This document shows positions 16,642 through 24,878 of a DNA stretch of 64,000 bases, one piece after another. Every line of letters begins with the position of its first letter. Positions within the stretch are counted from its first letter, which is position 1. This stretch comes from Oscillospiraceae bacterium. Lineage in GTDB: Bacteria; Bacillota; Clostridia; Oscillospirales; Acutalibacteraceae. The notes under the pieces are model-generated. The model was not told the origin of the DNA. It ran no database searches and saw nothing but the letters and a program-made list of their open reading frames with translations. The translations under genes and the position numbers were made by a program. Location: contig JAISUW010000041.1 of NCBI GenBank assembly GCA_031271865.1, positions 1-64,000 on the forward strand, read 5' to 3'.

Positions 16642-17478
16642 TCACAGCACCGCCGGGAACAGCCGCCCGCATACCGCAATCCCGGCGGTCATAAGTACCA
16701 CAAAGCCAAAAGCACACCAGTCACGGGCGCAGAGCTTGAGTACTTTGGCGGAGGTGCGCGGGTGGACACCTGTATAGCAGCGCGATTCCATGGCGTTGGC
16801 AAGCTCAGCCGCACAACGGAACGCAGAAACAAACATAGGGACCAATATCGGAACAAATGCACGAATTCGTTTGAGAATCGAACCTGTATCCAAATTGGCA
16901 CCGCGCGATTTCTGCGCTGACATGATACGGTCAGCTTCCTCTATGAGTGTGGGGACAAAACGGAGTGCCAGCGTCATCATCATGGCAAAGATACCGACAG
17001 GCACATGGAGTTTATTCAAGGGACGCAGAAGCCGCTCCAAGCCCGTGGTCAGCATTGAGGGCGTAGTTGTGTAAGTCAGGATAGAACTGACCAGTATCAA
17101 TATGATGATCCGCGAAGTAGTGAAGATGGCCGTGAATACGCCCTCTTTGGTGATTGTCGGTGTCCAGGTGCCAATGTGGAATGTTGCCCGCCACCAAATG
17201 GTCGTATCCTCCCCCTGCACATAGAGAATATTCAGCACACTCGTAAATAGCACCAGCATGAGTATCGGCCGCAAAGAACGAAGCAGCATCCCTACCGGCA
17301 CCCCGGAGAGAGCGGCTATCAGTATCCCCGCCGCCCCCGCAATTGCCAGTGCCGGGAAAGACTTGCATAGAAATATGGCTGCCATAAACAGTACGGTCAA
17401 TGCCAACTTCATGCGCGCGTCCATGCGGTGCAGGACGGATTTGCCGGAATAGTATTGGCCTATTGTGATTTCTCTCAT
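16642..17478 (-). CDS. ecfT: Energy-coupling factor transporter transmembrane protein EcfT
   Basis: The 278-residue membrane scaffold of an ECF-type vitamin/metal uptake system, linking the ATPase pair to interchangeable S components. It starts with GQYYSGKSVLHRMDAR, typical of EcfT, has about five or six membrane helices, and carries two coupling-helix Arg motifs: SRG in AQKSRGAN and SRC in AMESRCYT. Canonical EcfT has A-R-G triplets; the second is degenerate here. Its ATG overlaps the stop of the ATPase gene by four bases, so the two are translationally coupled. No S-component gene is in the window. Confidence 0.93.
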   Translation of the reverse strand: MREITIGQYYSGKSVLHRMDARMKLALTVLFMAAIFLCKSFPALAIAGAAGILIAALSGVPVGMLLRSLRPILMLVLFTSVLNILYVQGEDTTIWWRATFHIGTWTPTITKEGVFTAIFTTSRIIILILVSSILTYTTTPSMLTTGLERLLRPLNKLHVPVGIFAMMMTLALRFVPTLIEEADRIMSAQKSRGANLDTGSILKRIRAFVPILVPMFVSAFRCAAELANAMESRCYTGVHPRTSAKVLKLCARDWCAFGFVVLMTAGIAVCGRLFPAVL

Positions 17479-19241
17479 TCTGCGGCGCCCTCCTGCGGCT
17501 TCGCCGCACTAGTGCCCCTACGGGGCATAATGCCCCGTAGGGGCACCCGCCGCACAGCCTCCCGAACCGTAAACACCTCACCGACCCCATCAAACATCCG
17601 TGTAACGCTCGGGACACCGAGGCCCATCGCTTCCAAGCGTTTCCTCTGTGCAAAGACCTCTGCGGGAGAACCTATCATAGTGCAGGAGCCGTTCTCCATG
17701 ACCAAGACGCGGTCTGCGAGTTCTGCGACATCGTCCATATTATGGGATACGAGAATAACGGCCGGCGGTACCGAACTGTTTTTGGTTTGGCGGTAGCGGT
17801 ATATGGCATCCATGATCTGCGTTTTTCCGCGGGGATCTAAGCCGGCAACGGGTTCGTCCAGAATCAGCACCTGCGGACGCATGACAAGAATCCCTGCCAA
17901 GGCGGCACGGCGTTTCTCGCCTCCCGAGAGTTCAAAGGGCGATTCATTCAGTAAGGCGGGGTCTAAGCCAACCAATGCGGCTGCGGATTGGACGGCGGCG
18001 GCAATCTCCTCCTCCGACCAGCCCATGTTATGCGGACCGAAAGCGATGTCTTTCTCCACAGTTTCTTCAAAGAGCTGATACTCGGGGTACTGGAAGCAGA
18101 TCCCGACGGTTTTGCGCGCCTCAGCGGGCGATTTCTTATTTTCCCAGATGTTCTTCCCGGCCACAAAGACCGTTCCTGCGGAAGGCTTAATCAGTCCATT
18201 GCAGGTCTGCAAGAGCGTACTCTTCCCGCTCCCCGTATGCCCGATAATCGCAAGAAGCTCCCCGGGGTGCAGTGTGAAGCTCACATCATTGACAGCATGG
18301 GACTTGGTATGGGGATAACTGAAAGTAACCCCCGAGAGGCACAAGGGCGGCGCACCGGGCGGAGGACTGCCGGTATCGGGCGTTTCCGGCGCACGCTGCA
18401 GCTTCTCACCCGCAAAGAGCTTGATTGCTGCCGCGCACTCTTCCTCCGTCAGGCAGACGGGAAAAGCGGGCAGTACAGTCTGCAAGGCCTCGGAGAGCTT
18501 CGCGGCAGGGGGTAGCTCCAAACCTGCCTCCCGCAAGTAGGCAGTACGGGAGAACACCTCCCGCGGTGTACCATCGGCGGTAATCTCCCCTTCCTGCATG
18601 ACCAATACGCGGTCGGCTTGGAGCGCCTCCTCCATGAAGTGGGTGATGAGGAGGATGGTCTTGCCTTCGCGGTGCAGCGTGTGAATCGTTTCCATCACTT
18701 CTCGGCGCCCGCGGGGATCCAGCATGGCAGTGCTCTCATCAAAGACGATACAATCCCCCCGCATAGCCAGAGCACCGGCAATGGCGACCCGCTGCTTCTG
18801 CCCGCCGGAAAGTTTGTACGGCTCGGCATGGCGCAACGCCCACATCCCTACGGCGCGAAGGCTCTCCTCCACGCGTTCATGGATTTCTTTCGGCGGGATG
18901 GCAAGGTTCTCCGGTCCGAAAGCTACATCATCCTCCACGATGGCAGCGACAATCTGGTTATCCGGGTTCTGGAAGACCATGCCCACCCGACGGCGGATGT
19001 CGAAGATGTTCTCCTCCGCAGCGGTATCCATGCCGTCCACCAGCACCTTGCCCGCATCCGGGAGCAGCAAACCGTTGCAAAGCTTAGCGCAGGTTGATTT
19101 CCCGGAACCATTGGCACCCAAGAGTGCGATGAACTGCCCGGCATTCACTTCCAGGCTAATGTGTTTGACGGCCGGAGTGGGTATCTGTCCCTCCTCGGCG
19201 GCATAGGCATATGTAACATCCTGAAACTCTATAAAAGCCAT
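17475..19241 (-). CDS. ecfA: Fused ECF transporter ATPase EcfA1-EcfA2
   Basis: A 588-residue protein with two complete ABC domains in one chain; in most Firmicutes these are two genes. Domain 1 (1-240): Walker A GANGSGKST (42-50), signature LSGGQ, Walker B CIVFDES. Domain 2 (about 300-560): Walker A GHTGSGKST (334-342), signature LSGGE, Walker B VLILDEP. The linker (about 245-300) is Pro/Glu-rich. The last roughly 28 residues are encoded partly by the palindromic repeat at 17512-17546, so the C-terminus is repeat-derived. The promoter at 19307-19335 drives this gene and ecfT. It powers S-component-dependent uptake of vitamins or metals. Confidence 0.92.
   Translation of the reverse strand: MAFIEFQDVTYAYAAEEGQIPTPAVKHISLEVNAGQFIALLGANGSGKSTCAKLCNGLLLPDAGKVLVDGMDTAAEENIFDIRRRVGMVFQNPDNQIVAAIVEDDVAFGPENLAIPPKEIHERVEESLRAVGMWALRHAEPYKLSGGQKQRVAIAGALAMRGDCIVFDESTAMLDPRGRREVMETIHTLHREGKTILLITHFMEEALQADRVLVMQEGEITADGTPREVFSRTAYLREAGLELPPAAKLSEALQTVLPAFPVCLTEEECAAAIKLFAGEKLQRAPETPDTGSPPPGAPPLCLSGVTFSYPHTKSHAVNDVSFTLHPGELLAIIGHTGSGKSTLLQTCNGLIKPSAGTVFVAGKNIWENKKSPAEARKTVGICFQYPEYQLFEETVEKDIAFGPHNMGWSEEEIAAAVQSAAALVGLDPALLNESPFELSGGEKRRAALAGILVMRPQVLILDEPVAGLDPRGKTQIMDAIYRYRQTKNSSVPPAVILVSHNMDDVAELADRVLVMENGSCTMIGSPAEVFAQRKRLEAMGLGVPSVTRMFDGVGEVFTVREAVRRVPLRGIMPRRGTSAAKPQEGAAE
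17512..17546. repeat. Palindromic repeat inside the 3' end of ecfA1A2
   Basis: Two inverted copies, TGCCCCTACGGGGCA (17513-17527) and TGCCCCGTAGGGGCA (17531-17545), are separated by TAA and together make an almost perfect 35-base palindrome. It is in frame within the ATPase gene, where it encodes VPLRGIMPRRGT. The same sequence family occurs at 60489-60579. Confidence 0.9.
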
Positions 19242-19306
19242 GCGCGAAAGTCCCTTTTCCCCTCATATCCTTTCCCTCTTAGGAAAAGGCAAGTCGTGTA
19301 TTCTTT

Positions 19307-19335
19307 ATTATACTACATAATGCGCCAAAAGTCAA
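19307..19335 (-). promoter_or_regulatory. Promoter of ecfA1A2-ecfT
   Basis: Reverse strand: -35 TTGACT (19330-19335), -10 TATAAT (19307-19312), 17-base spacer. The untranslated leader would be about 60 bases. Confidence 0.8.
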
Positions 19336-19386
19336 ATATTGTTGCTGCTTGCTTTGGCAGAATCTGTATTTCCTGCAAAATAGGGC

Positions 19387-19415
19387 TTGACAAGCGGCCG
19401 CTCTTATGGTATCCT
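19387..19415 (+). promoter_or_regulatory. Promoter of the lipase-like gene
   Basis: -35 TTGACA (19387-19392), -10 TATCCT (19410-19415), 17-base spacer ending in TGG. Confidence 0.7.
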
Positions 19416-19449
19416 TGTCATGGATAAACCACGTGAAGGAGCAATGGAA

Positions 19450-20967
19450 ATGAAGAAAACCGGCAAAAGCGCTGTTGGAGTGTTATTAGCGGCACTGATT
19501 CTCTGTGCAGTCCTCCCGACGGCAGGGGCGAAGAGCTATTCCGGCAAAGCGCCGATTCTCTCTTCGGCGGATGCCATGAACCTGACGGAGAAGAACTACG
19601 ACATCCCGGTTGACTTCACCTACAGCGACAGCTATTTTGATACGCCTTCTACTGCTTATAACCACAATCTGGCACGGATTTCCATGCGTATCGCCGCCGC
19701 CTCTTTTACTGCAGCTGCAGCGACAGATGACCCGGCCTCCAACTGGTTTTCTGATACGAAAGCACAACCAAACGGCAACTGCGCCGCCTCCAAAAACCTT
19801 GACGCTTTCTGGAAAGCAATTGGTTTCAAGCCGCTCTCCTATGTGGGTTACGATGACCCGCTCCTGAAGGGCGGCGACAAGGCGGCTTACTCCATTGCAG
19901 AGCGCAAACTGCCAAGCGGTTCGGTTGTTCTGGCCCTCACCATCCGCTCCGGCGGTTACATGGCGGAGTGGGCTTCCAATTTCAATGTGGGTACCGGTTG
20001 GATACACAACGGCTTCCTGCAAGCGGCTCTTCCGATGATGGAGGATTTGGACAGCCGCATCCAAGTCTATATTGACAAAGGAATCAAAGTCAAAGTATGG
20101 ATTACCGGCTTCAGCCGAGGTGCCGCAATTGCCAATGTACTGGCCGCATTTATCGACAGGCAAAGCGATGGGGCGGCGCAAGAGGTTCAGGAAAAAAACA
20201 AAAGCTACCCCGCCAAGAAAGATATTTACGCCTATACGTTCGCCACCCCCGCCGCCACGCGCTATGCCGATATGCATGACGCTAAGTACAGCAACATCTG
20301 GAACATCCTCAACCCTGTGGATTTGGTGAGCATCGTTCCGTTCCCTGCATGGGGCTTCGGCCGCTTCGGTAATACAAGGATTCTGAGCTTCCAAGACCCG
20401 ACCACGGACAGCTACAGGAAACTAAATGCGAAGTATACGTCTTACTTTAAAAACATAGACACAGGCGGCGCGGAAATCCATCTCCTCACGCAGCAACAGT
20501 ACCCCCTGATTCGCTTCTTAGCGGAGGGCGTCGGCTTGGCTGTGCCGTCTGTCTACGGCATCGGCCTTGCCGTGCCGGCCCTTGTGCGTACCATCGGCAC
20601 GGTGATGCCGTCCGCACTCTCCTTTACTGCACTTGACCTTGTATTCAACCGGAACGCCGGCGGGCAGGTTCTGCAAATGATATGGGACGGCATGACCGCT
20701 TCCTATAATCATTGGTACAGCTACTTCCCGGATACTGCCGGCACTTTCCGATCCCCTCCGAAAACCAAGCCCCGCAGCGGCAAAGCAAGCCTCGACACCC
20801 TCGCCGCCGCATGGAATGCCATGGAGACGGCGGATACTTTCAGCGTTCTCTCCTTTAATATGTTTCAAGCGGCACACTCCAAAGAGGGCTACATCACCCT
20901 CCTCTCCCAACCGCAAAGCACTGCTTTTGCAAGCACCGCCCCCTATGGTTTGGATTTGCTTGAATAG
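19450..20967 (+). CDS. Secreted class-3-like lipase / alpha-beta hydrolase
   Basis: A 505-residue exported protein. Signal peptide: MKKTGKSAVG, hydrophobic to about residue 22, with AGA near 25-27 as a likely cleavage point. The nucleophile elbow GFSRG (220-224, Ser222) is in the sequence VKVWITGFSRGAAIANVLAA, characteristic of lipase (class 3)/Mbeg1-like proteins; NPVDLVSIVP further on probably carries the acid residue. No cell-wall anchor or repeats are seen. The ATG at 19450 has AAGGAG eight bases upstream; the ATG at 19444 would leave only two. Substrate unknown. It is followed by a repeat cluster and the convergent MATE gene. Confidence 0.75.
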   Translation: MKKTGKSAVGVLLAALILCAVLPTAGAKSYSGKAPILSSADAMNLTEKNYDIPVDFTYSDSYFDTPSTAYNHNLARISMRIAAASFTAAAATDDPASNWFSDTKAQPNGNCAASKNLDAFWKAIGFKPLSYVGYDDPLLKGGDKAAYSIAERKLPSGSVVLALTIRSGGYMAEWASNFNVGTGWIHNGFLQAALPMMEDLDSRIQVYIDKGIKVKVWITGFSRGAAIANVLAAFIDRQSDGAAQEVQEKNKSYPAKKDIYAYTFATPAATRYADMHDAKYSNIWNILNPVDLVSIVPFPAWGFGRFGNTRILSFQDPTTDSYRKLNAKYTSYFKNIDTGGAEIHLLTQQQYPLIRFLAEGVGLAVPSVYGIGLAVPALVRTIGTVMPSALSFTALDLVFNRNAGGQVLQMIWDGMTASYNHWYSYFPDTAGTFRSPPKTKPRSGKASLDTLAAAWNAMETADTFSVLSFNMFQAAHSKEGYITLLSQPQSTAFASTAPYGLDLLE

Positions 20968-21222
20968 AAGCAAAAGGTAAGAGGCAAGAAGCAAGAACAG
21001 ATGCTGCGCCCCTCCGGTTGGAGAGGCGCACTTGGCAATTGGTTACAATCGGTAACAAAAAATAGCCAAAACAGAAGCAAGAGGTGAAAAGCAAGACGCA
21101 AGAACAGAGGTTGCGCCCCTCCGGTTGGAGAGGCGCACTTGGCAATTGGTTACAATCGGTAACAAAAAATAGCCAAAACAGAAGCAAGAGGTAAAAAGCA
21201 AGACGCAAGAAAAGAGGTTGCA
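20966..21222. repeat. 107-bp tandem repeat, about 2.4 copies
   Basis: Units start at 20966, 21073 and 21180 (107-base period). Each begins with AGAAGCAAGAGGT-type sequence, then has a GCGCCCCTCCGGTTGGAGAGGCGC-like hairpin, and ends with the GTTAC-N5-GTAAC-A6 element (21042 and 21149). It fills the gap between the convergent lipase and MATE genes. It shares two sub-elements with the array at 1-395 but differs in the middle. The last, partial copy stops about ten bases before the MATE stop codon. Confidence 0.93.
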
Positions 21223-21231
21223 ATTTCGGTT

Positions 21232-22650
21232 TCAATTTGTGACGGTGACAGACTCTGTTTCTTGCTGCGATTCGGGTGTAATCACTTTCGATTTCCGCCA
21301 CGAACCCCGCAGGACATAGATGAGCAAGACAATCGCCGAGAACCCGGTGGCAATCGGTGCGGCGAAACCCATGCCTTTCAGACCGAAGTAGGTGCCCAGC
21401 AGATACGCAGCCGGAACGCGCACCGCCAATGAAGCAATGACTCCATTGAGCATAGAAAACGTCGTATGCCCCGCAGCCATAGCCAATCCCATAAAATTGA
21501 ATGCCACCGACACCACCAAGTAATCCCAAGAGAGCGAGCGGATATAGACTGCCGTCTGCTCCAAGCACTGCGCCGCGACTTCCGGGGACAGACCGCCGGT
21601 TTCATCGCCGATGAAAAAGTGGGTAATCGGTCCGGCAAAGAGCTGCACCAATACTAACATCACGGATGTGATGGCTAAGGTCAGCCCAACAGCTGTCAGT
21701 GTCGTCTTGAGAGCGCGGTCCGGCTTCCCGGCGCCGATATTCTGCCCTGCCATTGAAGATACGGAGGACTGCATGGCAAAGGCCGGGAGGATGGCCACGG
21801 AGTTGACTTTGCCCGTCACGGAGAGGGCGGTGTTGCCGACAATGCCCGCCAAGGCGTTCGCGACCCCGGTCAATACCATGAATGAGAAAGAAGTCAGCGT
21901 CGCGCCGCAGGAGGAAGGCAAACCTATCTTGAAAAGTTGCTTTGTCATCTGCTTATCTATCTTGAAGCTCTTGAGCTTGAAGTCAAAGATAAACTCGCTC
22001 CGGCGCAGGAATACCAGAGATATGACGAAACTGATACCCTGCGCCACGACCGTGGCAATGGCGGCACCCTGCGCCCCCATATCCTGCGGCCCGCAGAGGT
22101 ACCAGTCCAGCCCGATATTTATAGCGGCAGCGATAGCGACAAAAACCAGCGGGTGCTTTGAGTCGCCCATCCCGCGCAAGACGGCGGACACTGCATTGTA
22201 CCCAAAGATGAACAGCAGACCGGTCGTGCAAACATTTACATACTTCAGCGTCTCCGGATAAGCGAGCGGGTCGCTCACCAGGAGGCGGATAATGTATGGG
22301 TTAGCTATCAGCATAATCACGGTCAGCGCCGCTCCGATGATGCCGTAGAGCGTAAACATGGAACCTATGGTCTTGCGGACATTCTCCAAGCGGTTGGCAC
22401 CGATGTTCTGGGCAATCAGAATCGTGCCGCCGACGGCGAGTCCTGCCACGAGGTTGTACTCTAAGATAGTCACTTGACCGCCGACACCAACTGCCGTTGC
22501 CCCCACCGCTCCGTTGAAGCGGCCGACGAAGAACATATCCGCCATATTATACAGCGCCATAAGGAGATTGGCCGCCAAAAACGGAAGCGAAAAGCGTATC
22601 AGGTGTTTGGCGACACTGCCTTGGGTCAGGTCTTTCTGGAACTTGCTCAT
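21232..22650 (-). CDS. MATE family efflux transporter
   Basis: A 472-residue, 12-helix antiporter of the multidrug and toxic compound extrusion family (NorM/DinF type), exporting cationic compounds in exchange for Na+ or H+. Diagnostic features are the N-terminal SLPFLAANLLMALYNMADMF, followed by VGRFNGAVGATAVG, and the second-half repeat with AFAMQSSVSSMAGQNIGAG. It starts immediately after the stop codon of the upstream glycosyltransferase gene, so the two are cotranscribed, although a functional link is not obvious. Confidence 0.92.
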   Translation of the reverse strand: MSKFQKDLTQGSVAKHLIRFSLPFLAANLLMALYNMADMFFVGRFNGAVGATAVGVGGQVTILEYNLVAGLAVGGTILIAQNIGANRLENVRKTIGSMFTLYGIIGAALTVIMLIANPYIIRLLVSDPLAYPETLKYVNVCTTGLLFIFGYNAVSAVLRGMGDSKHPLVFVAIAAAINIGLDWYLCGPQDMGAQGAAIATVVAQGISFVISLVFLRRSEFIFDFKLKSFKIDKQMTKQLFKIGLPSSCGATLTSFSFMVLTGVANALAGIVGNTALSVTGKVNSVAILPAFAMQSSVSSMAGQNIGAGKPDRALKTTLTAVGLTLAITSVMLVLVQLFAGPITHFFIGDETGGLSPEVAAQCLEQTAVYIRSLSWDYLVVSVAFNFMGLAMAAGHTTFSMLNGVIASLAVRVPAAYLLGTYFGLKGMGFAAPIATGFSAIVLLIYVLRGSWRKSKVITPESQQETESVTVTN

Positions 22651-23802
22651 TTAGATACTACCTTCTATGATTCGTGAGATTTCGCTGATGGTTTGTGCGG
22701 CATTAAATGCTTCTGCACGTTTGCAGGCATTGGCTCGCATCCATTGGATCTGTTCCGGGTTTCGCAGAAGGCGAAGCAGTTCTTCTGCGAAACCCTCATC
22801 TGTATTCGGGCAGATTCGCCCGCAGTCATAGCCATCTAACAACTCATGCATCCCGCCGCCGTTGTCAGTGGTCAGCACAGGCACTCCAAGGGTCAGGGCT
22901 TCTGTCGCCGCTGTAGAGAAGCCCTCCGTGTCAGAGGTGCATACGAACAAATCGGCTGCCGCGAGCAGCGGATAGGGATTGGTACTGTAACCGGGAAGCT
23001 CCGCTTGCTCCATAAGGCACAAGGATTCGCGCTGCTTCTCCAACGCCCAGCGGCACTCCCCCTCCCCAACAATGAGGCACTGAAAAGGAATGCCCTCCGC
23101 TTTCAGCCGCGCACAAGCAAGTAGCAAGCGATCAAAGCGCTTCACGGGGTGCAGACGGCCGAGCGCAATGAGCGTAAACCCCTCTTTCGGTGCGGTTGCT
23201 TCCGGTACCCCCGCAGCCGCTAAGGCGCGTATCTCGGCGGCATCTATGGGGTTATATACCACGCGCAGCGGTAAATCCGCCCCATACAGAGACCGAAACG
23301 CCTCCAGCGTCCCTTGTGACACGCAGCAGATTTCGTCAAAGCGGCGGTAGGCCTTGCGCACCGCCTCAGCGTTGCGGAATAGATTCTTTGCAAAAGGCAG
23401 CTGCACCGGATTGCAATGGAGCCAAGTCACCTTGCGGCTCTTCTGCCGCGAGCCGGATATCAGGCGCACCGGCGCGTTCTCGCAAAAAGCTATCTCCACA
23501 TCCGCTTTGCCCCGCAAGAACAGCAGATACGACAAGCACGGCGGCAAACGAAATAATAAAGCGCTCTTCATGCGGTAGATAAAACGCTTCCAACCGCCGG
23601 CATAATAATCCGCCGAACACAAAATGTGCTCCAAGCGGATATTCGCCGCCAATCGTTCCTCCAAGGCTCCGCCCTTATCCAATACGCGGACGGTGATGGC
23701 AAAACGCTCCGGGTCCAGGGCATTGACAAGGCGCGTCAAAACCATCTCCGCACCCCCGGGCGCCAAGGAGGCTATGGTGAAGATGATGCGTCGCTTAGCC
23801 AT
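22651..23802 (-). CDS. Glycosyltransferase, GT4 family
   Basis: A 383-residue GT-B fold enzyme. The N-terminal acceptor domain contains IASLAPGGAEMVLTRLVNAL. The C-terminal sugar-nucleotide domain has LIALGRLHPVKRFDRLLLA, and FVCTSDTEGFSTAATEALTLG, the EX7E-type donor-binding motif of GT4 retaining transferases. It resembles enzymes that build exopolysaccharide or wall glycans. Donor and acceptor cannot be assigned. GGAGGG lies six bases before the ATG. The MATE gene follows with no gap. Confidence 0.88.
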   Translation of the reverse strand: MAKRRIIFTIASLAPGGAEMVLTRLVNALDPERFAITVRVLDKGGALEERLAANIRLEHILCSADYYAGGWKRFIYRMKSALLFRLPPCLSYLLFLRGKADVEIAFCENAPVRLISGSRQKSRKVTWLHCNPVQLPFAKNLFRNAEAVRKAYRRFDEICCVSQGTLEAFRSLYGADLPLRVVYNPIDAAEIRALAAAGVPEATAPKEGFTLIALGRLHPVKRFDRLLLACARLKAEGIPFQCLIVGEGECRWALEKQRESLCLMEQAELPGYSTNPYPLLAAADLFVCTSDTEGFSTAATEALTLGVPVLTTDNGGGMHELLDGYDCGRICPNTDEGFAEELLRLLRNPEQIQWMRANACKRAEAFNAAQTISEISRIIEGSI

Positions 23803-23849
23803 GTCTTCCCTCCGCTGTCGCTTTGTTTACTCCTGTCGGTTGGGTGCGG

Positions 23850-23927
23850 GCGGCCGCATTGCGGCCGCGACGGGGGGACCGCAATGCGGTCCCTGCGCTC
23901 ATACCACTCGAAAAGAACAGCGCAGGG
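23850..23927. repeat. Cluster of intergenic palindromes
   Basis: Two 19-base palindromes, GCGGCCGCATTGCGGCCGC (23850-23868) and GGGACCGCAATGCGGTCCC (23875-23893), belong to the same family as those at 50573-50641. A further hairpin pairs CCCTGCGCT (23891-23899) with AGCGCAGGG (23919-23927). They lie between the GT4 gene and rpmA. Confidence 0.85.
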
Positions 23928-24011
23928 GCTGCCCCCCACGCTGTACAGTTACCAAGAATCGGCTGCGAGTGGACGGCCGACCGGAGGTCAAAAGCTGTAA
24001 ACCATTCACGG

Positions 24012-24272
24012 TTAACCGTTCACGGTATAGACGCTGACCTGCTTGCGGTCCTTGCCTTTGCGCTCAAATCTGACAGCACCGTCGATAAGGGCGAAGAGGG
24101 TATCGTCCTTGCCTTTGCCGACATTGTTGCCGGGATGGATTTTTGTGCCGCGCTGGCGCACGAGGATATTCCCCGCGAGGACGAACTGTCCGTCGGCGCG
24201 CTTGGCACCGAGGCGTTTGGATTCGGAATCGCGCCCGTTACGGGTAGATCCCATACCTTTTTTATGAGCCAT
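24012..24272 (-). CDS. rpmA: Ribosomal protein bL27
   Basis: An 86-residue large-subunit protein near the peptidyl-transferase centre. The N-terminus [16 protein letters not shown] and the motif [15 protein letters not shown] are canonical. Most Firmicutes make bL27 with an extra N-terminal stretch that ends in FF and is cleaved by the protease Prp. Here the protein starts directly at the mature form and no prp gene lies between rplU and rpmA. It is 25 bases downstream of rplU in the same operon. Confidence 0.97.
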   Translation of the reverse strand: MAHKKGMGSTRNGRDSESKRLGAKRADGQFVLAGNILVRQRGTKIHPGNNVGKGKDDTLFALIDGAVRFERKGKDRKQVSVYTVNG

Positions 24273-24297
24273 GGTGTACTCTCCCTTCTCTACGCCT

Positions 24298-24582
24298 TTA
24301 GACGGCTGTAATCTGTACTCTGGTGTATGGTTGGCGGTGACCCATCTTGCGTTGGGAACCTTTCTTGGGCTTGTAGGTATAGACTGTAATCTTCCTACCT
24401 TTGCCGCTCTCGAGGACTTTCGCCGTGACCTGTGGGGCGGCGCCGCCGCCGATGTCATAGACTTTCTCGAAGGTGACTTCCTCACCTTCTTCGGCCTTGA
24501 GCAATTCGACATTGAGGATGTCGCCTGCACTGACCTTGTACTGCTTGCCGCCGGTTAGAATAACGGCATAGGGTACTGCCAT
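24298..24582 (-). CDS. rplU: Ribosomal protein bL21
   Basis: A 94-residue ribosomal protein of the large subunit. [17 protein letters not shown] (N-terminus) and the C-terminal [19 protein letters not shown] are diagnostic. The only candidate Shine-Dalgarno, AGGAG, is about 12 bases from the ATG and belongs to the leader RNA at 24583-24662, so initiation is probably coupled to the leader fold. rpmA follows. Confidence 0.97.
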   Translation of the reverse strand: MAVPYAVILTGGKQYKVSAGDILNVELLKAEEGEEVTFEKVYDIGGGAAPQVTAKVLESGKGRKITVYTYKPKKGSQRKMGHRQPYTRVQITAV

Positions 24583-24662
24583 AAGTAGTATACGCTCCTG
24601 TATCAGACTCGCTGCCCGCAGGCCGTAGCAAAGGCACGTTAAAAAACCTGCGACACGCGGCA
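24583..24662 (-). ncRNA. L21 leader (ribosomal protein leader RNA)
   Basis: The transcribed, untranslated leader of rplU-rpmA contains CGCAGGTTTTTTAACGTGCC, then TTTGCTACGGCCTGCGGGCA, and ends with GATACAGGAG just before the start region. This matches my recollection of the firmicute L21 leader consensus (Rfam L21_leader), thought to bind L21 for feedback control. The 3' boundary is the rplU start; the 5' end is inferred from the promoter. Confidence 0.75.
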
Positions 24663-24668
24663 ACATAT

Positions 24669-24697
24669 ATTATAGCACACAAAATGTAAAAATGCAA
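24669..24697 (-). promoter_or_regulatory. Promoter of rplU-rpmA
   Basis: Reverse strand: -35 TTGCAT (24692-24697), -10 TATAAT (24669-24674), 17-base spacer ending in TGC (extended -10). Confidence 0.8.
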
Positions 24698-24862
24698 GTG
24701 TTTTAATAACTATTTCTTGTCTGCCCGCAAATGTTTTTATCGCTCTTGCCTCTTGCCGCATCTCCTCTTGACTCTTTCCTCATGTTTCTTGTTTCTTGTA
24801 TAGCACCATTCGCTGCGTACTCGAATATAATGAAGGGAATACACCCTACTGTAGCCATCCCG
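24698..24862. other. Intergenic region with degenerate CTTG repeats
   Basis: Between the rplU promoter and the proline-rich gene lies a run of CTCTTGCCTCTTGCC-type sequence (24743-24797), the reverse orientation of the dispersed CAAGAGGCAAG repeat. TATAAT occurs at 24826-24831 but without a -35 box at the right distance, so the promoter of the following gene is uncertain. Confidence 0.5.
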
Positions 24863-24878
24863 AAAGGACTGAACATAG

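Noticed and set aside
20966..21222. Possible CRISPR or integron attC array
   Set aside because: Direct tandem units of 107 bases without unique inserts, and no integrase.
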